Made by a program: the position numbers and the translations under genes. Positions 1 to 5,700 of a stretch of 6,004 nucleotides of DNA are shown in pieces. The stretch lies in the NCBI GenBank assembly GCA_003497555.1, contig DNNS01000360.1, positions 1 through 6,004 on the forward strand, in the 5' to 3' direction. Below the pieces are notes generated by a model. That model was not told where the DNA came from. It made no database searches and saw only the letters and a program-made list of their open reading frames with translations. The stretch comes from Spirochaetia bacterium. GTDB taxonomy: Bacteria > Spirochaetota > UBA12135. Each line of letters starts with the position of its first letter. The stretch's first letter is position 1.

Positions 1-5
1 AAGCT

Positions 6-210
6 GAACATGACGACTCCCTGGAAAATACCGTCTTAAAACGATAAATTCTCTTAAAATGCAATTTCAAAGGGTTTCACGCAGAGGCCGCTGAGCTCGC
101 GGAGAGTTGGATCAGCCTTGAGTTTGATCTCTGCGAACTCTGCGCTCTCTGCGAGAATCATATTTTTTTTTCGGCTGTCCATGTAGAACATGACGCTTCC
201 CTAGAAAATA
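6..210. repeat. 25-nt direct repeat, two copies (6-30 and 186-210)
   Basis: A 25-nt stretch beginning gaacatgacg and ending gaaaata occurs at 6-30 and again at 186-210. The two copies match at 22 of 25 positions by eye. The copies are 180 nt apart, and each lies upstream of an inverted repeat (75-160 and 214-330). The second copy contains stop codons in the frame that the first copy could read, so this is probably non-coding repeat DNA rather than the tail of a gene. Its function is unknown. Confidence 0.75.
75..160. repeat. Imperfect inverted repeat, CGCAGAG/CTCTGCG type
   Basis: The left arm (about 80-106) is three successive 9-nt units related to CGCAGAGNN: cgcagag, cgctgag and cgcggag, each followed by two variable bases. 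The right arm (129-155) is three exact CTCTGCGNN units. The arms face each other across a spacer of about 22 nt, so a transcript of either strand could fold into a long imperfect hairpin. T-rich DNA follows at 161-171, so rho-independent termination in the plus direction is conceivable. From memory, similar CGCAGAG repeats are scattered between genes in many unrelated environmental bacteria; I cannot check this here. Confidence 0.8.
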
Positions 211-213
211 GAA

Positions 214-330
214 TTTAACCACCCAAACGTCCTGTTCTGAAGGACACGAAGTTCACGAAGGGCGACCTCCTGTCGCCTGATTTGAATGCCTGTGCGTCTT
301 CGTGAGTTTCGTGTCCTTCGTGGTTAAATT
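214..330. repeat. Imperfect inverted repeat, CACGAAG/CTTCGTG type
   Basis: The left arm has tttaaccac at 214-222 and gaaggacacgaagttcacgaag at 239-260, separated by 16 nt that have no partner on the other side. The right arm at 298-328 is the uninterrupted reverse complement (cttcgtgag, tttcgtgtc, cttcgtggttaaa) with a few mismatches. The arms have a 9-nt period. Between them lies a perfect 6-bp hairpin, ggcgac/gtcgcc, at 261-277. No open frame of note crosses the element. Repeats of this type are, to my recollection, common between genes of diverse bacteria; a role in transcript ends or mRNA stability is only a guess. Confidence 0.82.
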
Positions 331-402
331 TTATTTTCATAGTCATAGATGCCTCCTCTGTAATGTGTTTGAGAAAAAATACTCTCCCGAAATCATCCGT
401 GT

Positions 403-430
403 TTTACTGCAGGGTATTGCTGCCTATAAT
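403..430 (+). promoter_or_regulatory. Candidate sigma70-type promoter (distal)
   Basis: A perfect TATAAT at 425-430 is preceded, across a 16-nt spacer, by TTTACT at 403-408, which matches TTGACA at four of six positions. If used, it would give a leader of roughly 155 nt for the CHAD gene. This is a motif match in AT-rich DNA only. Confidence 0.4.
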
Positions 431-452
431 AGTTTTATTATTTTTTCATCTG

Positions 453-458
453 TATAAT
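453..458 (+). promoter_or_regulatory. Second perfect TATAAT hexamer
   Basis: TATAAT at 453-458 has no recognisable -35 box at 15-18 nt spacing. It overlaps the small inverted repeat at 454-475, so it may be a coincidence of AT-rich DNA or part of a regulated promoter. Confidence 0.25.
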
Positions 459-577
459 CGGCGGTTTCGGATTATTCATTAATTTACCCCAACAGTCATA
501 TTCTAAAAACACGAATTAAAGCCGGTTACGGTAAACAAAATTCCTATCCTGGAAACTAAAAATTTTTATTTATACGG

Positions 578-583
578 TATAAT
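578..583 (+). promoter_or_regulatory. -10 box eight bases before the CHAD start codon
   Basis: A perfect TATAAT lies at 578-583 and the ATG begins at 591. With the usual distance from -10 box to transcription start, RNA would begin at about 590-591, giving a leaderless or nearly leaderless message. No Shine-Dalgarno sequence precedes the ATG, which fits. No convincing -35 box is visible. The sequence around it resembles that before the M16 gene. Confidence 0.45.
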
Positions 584-590
584 ACTGTTC

Positions 591-1595
591 ATGGAAATTT
601 CATGCCGGATTTTCGGCACCGGAATAATTTTTAAACATCTTTCCGCTCTGACAGCAGAAACCGGCGGGGTGATTTCTGAAGATGACATAGAATGCGTACA
701 CCGCATGCGTGTAGCTTCACGCCGTCTGCGCCGCAGTCTGGCGGCTTTTAAAGAGTTATTTCCCCGGCAGGAATTCCCTGTATGGAGGAAAGCAGTAAAG
801 CGCATAGCCGGAAAACTCAGCCGCGCACGGGATATCGACGTTCAAACGGTTTTTCTTGATGATTTTATAAGAACATTGCCGCCGGAAAATATTATTTTCC
901 GCCGCGGGCTTCGCCGTATCCGCCTGCGTCTCGGCCAGGAGCGCTGTAATATACAGAAAAAAATAATCAGGCTCCTTGAATCTGAAAAAATCAAATCGGC
1001 AATCCGGGCGCTGGAAAACGAATTACAGATACCCGGTAATCAAATCCTCATGGAACGGGAAAACTGCACAGGTGTTACCCTTAATGAACTTGCTGCACGC
1101 AGAATAAACATCTGCATGGAAAACGTCCTGGCTCTTTCGGCATGCGCTGATCATCCGGAAGAATTTTCCGGTCTTCATAAAATGCGCATTGCTTTTAAAA
1201 ATCTGCGCTATGAAATGGAAATATTCGAAAGCCTGTTTGCAAAGCGCCTGGCTGATTTTATAAAAATGGCAAAAAATTTACAGTCTCTGCTCGGAAAAAT
1301 TCAGGATGCGGAAGTCTGGCTTAAAAATCTACCGCGCATCGAAAAAAGCGAGGAAGAATTAACACGGCTATACTGCGGAAATCTGCGCGGTTTTTCTTCT
1401 GTGAAGCATAGTATTAATCTGTTAACCGATAACCGCCGCAGGGCTGAAAAACTGCATTATCAGGAATTTTTAACCCTGCACCGGAAAATAAACCGCCGGC
1501 ATGTCTGGAAGAATCTGCAGAAAATACTGCTGGAAAATTCCCGGGCAGCAGATCAAGATTATTGTCAAAATAACGGGGAACAAAATCATGCCTGA
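591..1595 (+). CDS. CHAD-domain protein (probable polyphosphate-binding protein)
   Basis: This 334-residue protein is built of two CHAD half-repeats. The first has H37-x-M-R followed by VASRRLRR (41-48) and GKLSRARD at 74-81. The second repeats the pattern with H196-x-M-R followed by IAFKNLRY (200-207) and LGKIQDAE at 234-241. The protein is rich in Arg and Lys, as expected for binding a polyanion. CHAD proteins are known to attach to polyphosphate granules, and the conserved histidines and basic residues line the binding surface. There is no signal peptide, membrane segment or CYTH (triphosphatase) domain, so it is probably cytosolic. Residues after about 250 form a basic tail I cannot assign. 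ATG 591 is the first standard start in the open frame and has no Shine-Dalgarno sequence. The HD gene overlaps its last 8 nt. The fold call is confident; the polyphosphate role is inferred from the family. Confidence 0.88.
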   Translation: MEISCRIFGTGIIFKHLSALTAETGGVISEDDIECVHRMRVASRRLRRSLAAFKELFPRQEFPVWRKAVKRIAGKLSRARDIDVQTVFLDDFIRTLPPENIIFRRGLRRIRLRLGQERCNIQKKIIRLLESEKIKSAIRALENELQIPGNQILMERENCTGVTLNELAARRINICMENVLALSACADHPEEFSGLHKMRIAFKNLRYEMEIFESLFAKRLADFIKMAKNLQSLLGKIQDAEVWLKNLPRIEKSEEELTRLYCGNLRGFSSVKHSINLLTDNRRRAEKLHYQEFLTLHRKINRRHVWKNLQKILLENSRAADQDYCQNNGEQNHA

Positions 1596-2226
1596 AAATA
1601 CCCCTCCGGCTTTTCAGAGTCTCTTTACTTCCGTTCTCAGACTTTCCCGTATTTGCGGAGATGACGAGAATCATGCCCGGCGGGTAATGCGCAGCAGTCT
1701 GCTGCTGTTTGACCGTATGCAAAGCCTGCACCAACTTGGGCCGGCCGAGCGTTTTTTTTTAAAGTGCGCCTCCCTGCTGCATGATATCGGCTACTCCATA
1801 TCCTACGAAGATCATCATAAAAATTCCCTGCAGATTATTTTAACTTCAGATATTTTAATCGCCGACAGACGCCAGCGCCTGTTAATAGGAAATATCGCAC
1901 GTTATCACAGGCGCGCGTTTCCCAAAAAAAAACATGAACACTTTCAAAGCATGACCGGTGCAGATAAAAAAATCACAGGACAGCTTGCGTCCCTGCTGCG
2001 TATAGCCGACGGGCTTGATTGTACCCATGGCGATAGGGCTCTGGGCATAAAGGTCAGTATTGAAAAAAAGATAAAACTGACAATATATGCAAATTCACCG
2101 GCGGAAAGTGAATGCCAAAAAGCCAGGCAGAAAAGCGATTTGTTTACGGAAATTTTCAGAAAAAAAACCGATATTTCCTGGCGTCTCGCGGATCATGAGA
2201 CAATAATGCAACATACCGCATCCTGA
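1588..2226 (+). CDS. Stand-alone HD-domain protein, Ppx/GppA C-terminal type
   Basis: Read from ATG 1588 this is a 212-residue HD-superfamily protein. Likely metal-site residues are H29 (NHARR), H65-D66 (LLHDIG), H76-H77 (EDHHKNS), H107 (ARYHRR) and D141 (RIADGLD). Their order, the ARYHRRAFPKKKH stretch and the basic segment after D141 match the C-terminal HD half of Ppx/GppA exopolyphosphatases. The actin-like catalytic half of those enzymes is absent, so exopolyphosphatase activity cannot be assumed; it may be a metal-dependent phosphohydrolase. I chose 1588 over an in-frame ATG at 1501 because the fold begins after it, a weak GGGGA site lies at 1575-1579, and the 8-nt overlap with the CHAD stop is typical of coupled genes. 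The gene contains T9 (1752-1760), A9 (1924-1932) and A8 (2160-2167) runs. Its stop lies 21 nt from the convergent lipoprotein gene. Confidence 0.87.
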   Translation: MPENTPPAFQSLFTSVLRLSRICGDDENHARRVMRSSLLLFDRMQSLHQLGPAERFFLKCASLLHDIGYSISYEDHHKNSLQIILTSDILIADRRQRLLIGNIARYHRRAFPKKKHEHFQSMTGADKKITGQLASLLRIADGLDCTHGDRALGIKVSIEKKIKLTIYANSPAESECQKARQKSDLFTEIFRKKTDISWRLADHETIMQHTAS

Positions 2227-2267
2227 GGCTCTTTAATAGGCGCGATGCTATTTTAGCGGAGCAGGAT
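2220..2267. terminator. Possible hairpin between the convergent operons
   Basis: ATCCT and GCTC (2220-2224, 2228-2231) pair with GAGC and AGGAT (2259-2262, 2263-2267), giving a 9-bp stem with a 3-nt bulge. A small GCTA/TAGC hairpin sits inside the loop at 2247-2257. It covers both stop codons of the convergent genes. There is no clear T-run after the stem on either strand, so this is not a classical intrinsic terminator. It may act as a bidirectional 3' structure or be chance. Confidence 0.3.
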
Positions 2268-2619
2268 TCTCCAGGCTGCGGTTGGAAAGATCGCAGGAAA
2301 GCACACCCGGGATTCCCGTTTCGTCAATATAAAGCCTGTCAATCCATAGATCATGATCAATATCGGCCCGGGCAGTAACTAAAAACCCGGAAGCATCGGC
2401 TTTTTCTATTCTAAATTTATATAATGATTTTTTGGCAGCAGCGGCGGAATTGAGATTTTCCAGCTGATCCGGGTAGGTTTCGATTTTTTTAAACTGCATT
2501 TCCTGGGCAATGAGCGAGAGTATTTTCATGGCTGCCTTGCGCTCGGCTTCCGGATTATGAATTTTGGCTGTGCAGGCGCAGATAACAACAGCCAGCAATG
2601 CTGAAATAATAACTTTCAT
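2248..2619 (-). CDS. Small lipoprotein with a pilin-like globular part
   Basis: This 123-residue protein starts with a short lipoprotein signal: K2, a hydrophobic core at 3-13, and a lipobox ICA-C with C16 as the lipidated cysteine. C14 at the -2 position is unusual. The mature part begins with a charged helix (about 22-45), then TYPDQLENL (48-56), and ends in a beta-rich segment at 67-102 (YKFRIEKADASGF, then an Asp-rich stretch with D86, D88, D90, D94 and IDETG). This resembles the C-terminal part of type IV pilins and pseudopilins, but there is no prepilin cleavage motif. An excellent AAGGAG site (2625-2630) precedes the ATG, and the ATGA overlap with def implies translational coupling. 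The role is unknown. The lipoprotein call is fairly firm; the pilin-like fold is my pattern judgement and needs structure prediction. Confidence 0.72.
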   Translation of the reverse strand: MKVIISALLAVVICACTAKIHNPEAERKAAMKILSLIAQEMQFKKIETYPDQLENLNSAAAAKKSLYKFRIEKADASGFLVTARADIDHDLWIDRLYIDETGIPGVLSCDLSNRSLENPAPLK

Positions 2620-3167
2620 GCTTTCTCCTTTTTCGGTTTGTTTTTTCTGGCAGGAAAATCAAGATCGTATACCATCCCGGCTTCCGCAAGTTTTTTTCCG
2701 GCTTTTTTAAATTCGGAAACTGTAAGCGTATCAAGAAAAACACGGCCCTCAAGATGATCGTATTCATGCTGAATAGCTGTGGCAAAATAATCGGCTGCCG
2801 ACAGCGCATGTTTTTGGCCGTCTGTATCATAAAAAGAAACAGCCACGCTGCGCGGCCTGCGGGTATCATAATGGAAACCGGGCAGGGAAAGACAGCCTTC
2901 CTGCATGCGGAAAAAATCGCGGGAAAATTTTTCAATTACCGGATTGATAAAAATCATGGGCCCATCGGTAATTTTTTCTATTTCAATAATAAAAATACGT
3001 TTAAGCTCGCCGACCTGCACACCGGCAATGCCCACCCCCCGGTAAAAATACATGGTATCAATAAGGTCGCGGCAGAGTTCTTTCAGAGAGGCGTCAAAAA
3101 CCTCAACCGGCGTTGACCGCTGCCTCAGCAGCGGATTGCCCAGAGTCACTATTTTTTTTATTGCCAT
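2616..3167 (-). CDS. def: Peptide deformylase
   Basis: Peptide deformylase removes the formyl group from the N-terminal methionine of new proteins in the cytosol, using an Fe2+ or Zn2+ ion. All three family motifs are present in 183 residues: motif 1 GVGIAGVQVG (44-53, with Q51), motif 2 EGCLS (90-94, metal ligand C92), and motif 3 HEYDH (134-138, metal ligands H134 and H138, catalytic E135). Motif 1 has Gly-Val at 49-50 where Ala-Ala or Ala-Pro is usual, next to the substrate pocket. The C-terminus is a Lys-rich tail (173-183). The start is set by the conserved N-terminus (MAIKKIVTLGNPLLR), which requires a 65-nt overlap with the M16 gene upstream. No Shine-Dalgarno site is visible, so translation probably depends on coupling. 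The usual partner fmt is not adjacent, and no second deformylase gene is visible here. Confidence 0.96.
   Translation of the reverse strand: MAIKKIVTLGNPLLRQRSTPVEVFDASLKELCRDLIDTMYFYRGVGIAGVQVGELKRIFIIEIEKITDGPMIFINPVIEKFSRDFFRMQEGCLSLPGFHYDTRRPRSVAVSFYDTDGQKHALSAADYFATAIQHEYDHLEGRVFLDTLTVSEFKKAGKKLAEAGMVYDLDFPARKNKPKKEKA
2625..2630 (-). promoter_or_regulatory. Shine-Dalgarno site of the lipoprotein gene
   Basis: On the minus strand AAGGAG lies 5 nt before the lipoprotein ATG, inside the end of def. It is the only strong Shine-Dalgarno site of the five genes. It confirms the start at 2619 and shows that the organism can use standard ribosome binding, which makes its absence before the CHAD and M16 genes more noticeable. 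Confidence 0.75.
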
Positions 3168-5700
3168 GCAATTTCAGGAAAAGAAAATTATCGTCATGAA
3201 AATAACGGCAGGCGGTTTGCACCAGTTTGTCGCGTACCACACTGATAGCAGACGGAAAGGCATATTCATGAAAATAACGTTCATAGCCTGCGCCGTAAAG
3301 CTCATAAAGAGCGCAATTCATTACCGTATTAAGCGGAGACTGCAGTTCGATATCTCTCTGCCCTAACAGGTGGCAAAGGGCTCTTTCGATATCACTGTTT
3401 TCCAGACCGCCTTTTTTAATATTATAAAGTGCATTAAGGAATTGTTCAAGTATCCACTCATCGCTTTCGGCAGCATGAGCGCCGGTAATAATAAACATGA
3501 CAAATATTCCGGTATCGCGCAGCAGCTGATTATAGCAGCCTACATGATAGGAATTACCTGTGCTTTCCCGTATCCTGAACAGCGGTCCTCCCATACCGGA
3601 AAGACAGGCGTCAAGCAGATCAAGATACCGGGCATCTTCATGCGCCAACGGGCAAGTACGGAATCCCAGGCGGTAAGCTGTCTGGATTTTATCGCATTCC
3701 GCTGTCAGCATTTTTCGGTATTCAAGTTTTTCCAGTCCGGCGGAAGGCAGGACGGAAAAATCAGCTGCTGCCAGTGTAAATCGGTTTTTTATAACTTCTA
3801 TACCGGCCGGACCGGCAGCAGAAAGTATACTGTTGCCGGAAACCAGAAAACGTGCAGCGGTTTCCGCTAAGAGCCGCGGAGTTATGGCGGAAATTGATTC
3901 TTTGGTGCCGCGTTTATTGCCGGCATAGGGATGCCCGCGAAAAATATGTTTTTTAAATTCCAGCTCGCTTAAGGACCCGATGTTTTCCTGCTGCAGATCA
4001 ATTTCCTCGATAATTTTTGTTTTCAGAATCGCCAGCCGTTTTTCGGAAAATTCCGGTTTGGTAATAATTTCCGTCAGCAGGGAAAAAAGAGACTCCTGGG
4101 CGTTTTCCATAAAATTCATGGTTAAACCGAATGTGTTGTACCCTGAAAACGGCTTCAAATCTCCGCCGCGTTTTTCAATTAAATCATTTACCTCTTCCTT
4201 GCTGTGACGCCTGGTTCCTTCCATCAGCATACGGGAAAAAAGATTAAAAAGACCCTGGTGCTCTTTTTCATATTCAAGCCCCCCCTGCATAACCAGAGCG
4301 GCATTGATCACCGGAGTATTGTTATGTCTGAGCAGCAGCAGGGGAATATTTTTTCCAAGCATGGTTTTAGAATGTTTTCTCTCCGGCAGTGCCGAAGCGG
4401 AAGCCGGCAGGACAGCAGCTTTTTTTTCAGGCAGAAAGACCAGTTCGGTAAAATATCTTTCTGAGAAATATTTTTCTATCACCCGGGTCACATCGGAAGT
4501 TTTAAGTCCCTTGATTTGATCAAGATAATACCGGTCATAAATGGGGCTGCCGCATAATATTTCTCCGGCTGCCATGTTCCCGGCTATACCCGAAACAGTG
4601 TTAATATGATTAATAAAATCAGCAATAATTTTATGTTTGGCTTCTTCCAGCATACCGCCGGAAATTTTACCGGCCAGGGACTGTACATCGTTTCTGATAG
4701 TTTTACTGTAACTGGCAGCCTGTTTTTCTTCCCTGCAGGTAAAACCCAGTTCAAAGTAGCCGGTGCATCCCGGTGTCCAGGAATAACTGTGCAGATCCGT
4801 CAGCATACCGGCTGATATATATTTTTTATAAAGCAGGGAATTTCTGCCTCCGGTTAGTATAACGGAAAGCGCGTCCAGGGCGAATACATCGTCATCCAAA
4901 GCCGAGCAGGTTTTACAGCCAAGTCTGACGCGCGGTTTTAAGATTTTCAGGTTGTGGGCAGCGCTCTTAAAAAGTTTCTGCTGCGGTTCTCCGGGAATAC
5001 AGGTTTCAGCTCCCCTGCTTCTCATCAGGCCGCCAAAATATTTTACGGCCAGATCAAGCAAAGCGCCGGTTGTAAAGTTGCCAACCGCAGCCAGTACCGT
5101 ATGATCAGGAGTATAGTGTTGTTTATAATATGCCGTTAATTCCTGATGCTTGAGTCCGGAAAAAATATCACGAAACCCGATTACCGGGATTCGGTAATAA
5201 TGAGTATTATAAATTTCGCTGAAAAAAATTTCGTTCATTATTCTTTCCGGGTCGTCTATACTCATATCCATTTCCGATAAAATTACGTTTTTTTCCCGTT
5301 CACAGGCGCTTGCGGGAAAGCGGGAATGAAATACCATATCGGAAAGTATATCCAGTCCTTCGGAAATAAATTTATCGGAAACCGTAAAATGAAAAGCGGT
5401 ATGCTCAAAACTGGTATGCGCATTTAAATCCGCAGCTCCGTAGCTTTCCAGTTCACGTGAAATTCGGCCTTCCTCCGGGCGCTTGCCGGTTCCCAGAAAA
5501 AGACAATGCTCCGTATAATGGGACACTCCGCTGCCGAGCAGGTTTTCTTCATTGATGGATCCGGTTTTGATCCAGAGCTGCAGTGCTGCTACCGGATAGC
5601 GGTGATCTTCCTTCAACAGTACGGTAAGGCCGTTGGCTAAAGTGTGTTTTTCAACGCCATTGAATAATTCGTGATGGGAAACAAATTTGCCGGTTTTCAT
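3103..5700 (-). CDS. Two-domain M16 family zinc metallopeptidase
   Basis: This 865-residue protein is a fused pair of M16 halves, like PqqL or a two-chain M16B enzyme joined in one polypeptide. The N-terminal half (about 15-425) has the inverted zinc motif H61-x-x-E64-H65 and a downstream glutamate pair E136 and E143. E143 lies 78 residues after H65, close to the spacing in insulin-degrading enzyme, so the active site looks intact. The C-terminal half (about 445-845) has lost the site: the aligned positions at 486-490 read N-L-F-S-R. It keeps the conserved LFRIRESTGNSYHVG stretch (707-721), with R711 and Y718 of the substrate-binding pair. No signal peptide is seen, so it is probably cytosolic. 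The substrate is unknown; M16 enzymes usually degrade unfolded peptides or signal sequences. ATG 5700 follows an in-frame stop at 5713-5715 and lacks a Shine-Dalgarno site. The last 21 residues overlap def and look like a non-conserved extension. Confidence 0.93.
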   Translation of the reverse strand: MKTGKFVSHHELFNGVEKHTLANGLTVLLKEDHRYPVAALQLWIKTGSINEENLLGSGVSHYTEHCLFLGTGKRPEEGRISRELESYGAADLNAHTSFEHTAFHFTVSDKFISEGLDILSDMVFHSRFPASACEREKNVILSEMDMSIDDPERIMNEIFFSEIYNTHYYRIPVIGFRDIFSGLKHQELTAYYKQHYTPDHTVLAAVGNFTTGALLDLAVKYFGGLMRSRGAETCIPGEPQQKLFKSAAHNLKILKPRVRLGCKTCSALDDDVFALDALSVILTGGRNSLLYKKYISAGMLTDLHSYSWTPGCTGYFELGFTCREEKQAASYSKTIRNDVQSLAGKISGGMLEEAKHKIIADFINHINTVSGIAGNMAAGEILCGSPIYDRYYLDQIKGLKTSDVTRVIEKYFSERYFTELVFLPEKKAAVLPASASALPERKHSKTMLGKNIPLLLLRHNNTPVINAALVMQGGLEYEKEHQGLFNLFSRMLMEGTRRHSKEEVNDLIEKRGGDLKPFSGYNTFGLTMNFMENAQESLFSLLTEIITKPEFSEKRLAILKTKIIEEIDLQQENIGSLSELEFKKHIFRGHPYAGNKRGTKESISAITPRLLAETAARFLVSGNSILSAAGPAGIEVIKNRFTLAAADFSVLPSAGLEKLEYRKMLTAECDKIQTAYRLGFRTCPLAHEDARYLDLLDACLSGMGGPLFRIRESTGNSYHVGCYNQLLRDTGIFVMFIITGAHAAESDEWILEQFLNALYNIKKGGLENSDIERALCHLLGQRDIELQSPLNTVMNCALYELYGAGYERYFHEYAFPSAISVVRDKLVQTACRYFHDDNFLFLKLHGNKKNSDSGQSAAEAAVNAG

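Larger units (their letters stand above)
331..590 (+). other. AT-rich gene-free region upstream of the CHAD gene
   Basis: No convincing coding frame, tRNA or rRNA is visible here. The stretch is AT-rich and carries three perfect TATAAT hexamers on the plus strand (425-430, 453-458, 578-583) and a small ATAATC/GATTAT inverted repeat at 454-475. The CHAD reading frame stays open upstream as far as 507, but offers no ATG, GTG or TTG before 591. The region most likely holds the promoter or promoters of the CHAD-HD pair. Confidence 0.6.

Noticed and set aside
1..39. Possible C-terminal end of a gene entering from the left (K L N M T T P W K I P S, stop)
   Set aside because: The same DNA recurs at 186-210 with stop codons in that frame, so it behaves as non-coding repeat DNA; 12 codons at an edge cannot be judged.
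75..330. CRISPR array
   Set aside because: The 9-nt units are adjacent and arranged as inverted arms, with no unique spacers of 25-40 nt between 25-40-nt repeats and no cas genes.
75..330. Insertion sequence or MITE with target-site duplication
   Set aside because: No transposase frame is present, and I could not find a convincing short flanking duplication at either inverted repeat, so mobility remains unproven and they are listed as repeats.
566..805. 79-codon minus-strand frame antisense to the start of the CHAD gene
   Set aside because: Its Arg-rich run is the complement of the conserved CHAD motif, so it is a shadow frame.
1501..1587. Longer start for the HD protein at the ATG at 1501
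   Set aside because: It would lie 95 nt inside the CHAD gene, and the extra 29 residues are basic out-of-frame CHAD sequence. ATG 1588 has a weak ribosome site and a typical short overlap.
2555..2935. 126-codon minus-strand frame overlapping def and the lipoprotein gene
   Set aside because: It is the def gene read in another frame; def has all three catalytic motifs and this frame has no recognisable domain.
3370..3870. 166-codon plus-strand frame antisense to the M16 gene
   Set aside because: The opposite strand encodes a clear M16 C-terminal half; this frame has low-quality composition and no motif. The same applies to the smaller plus-strand frames at 3980-5139.
3372..4970. Second zinc site in the C-terminal half of the M16 protein
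   Set aside because: The aligned positions 486-490 read N-L-F-S-R rather than H-x-x-E-H, so this half is a non-catalytic partner domain as in other fused M16 enzymes.
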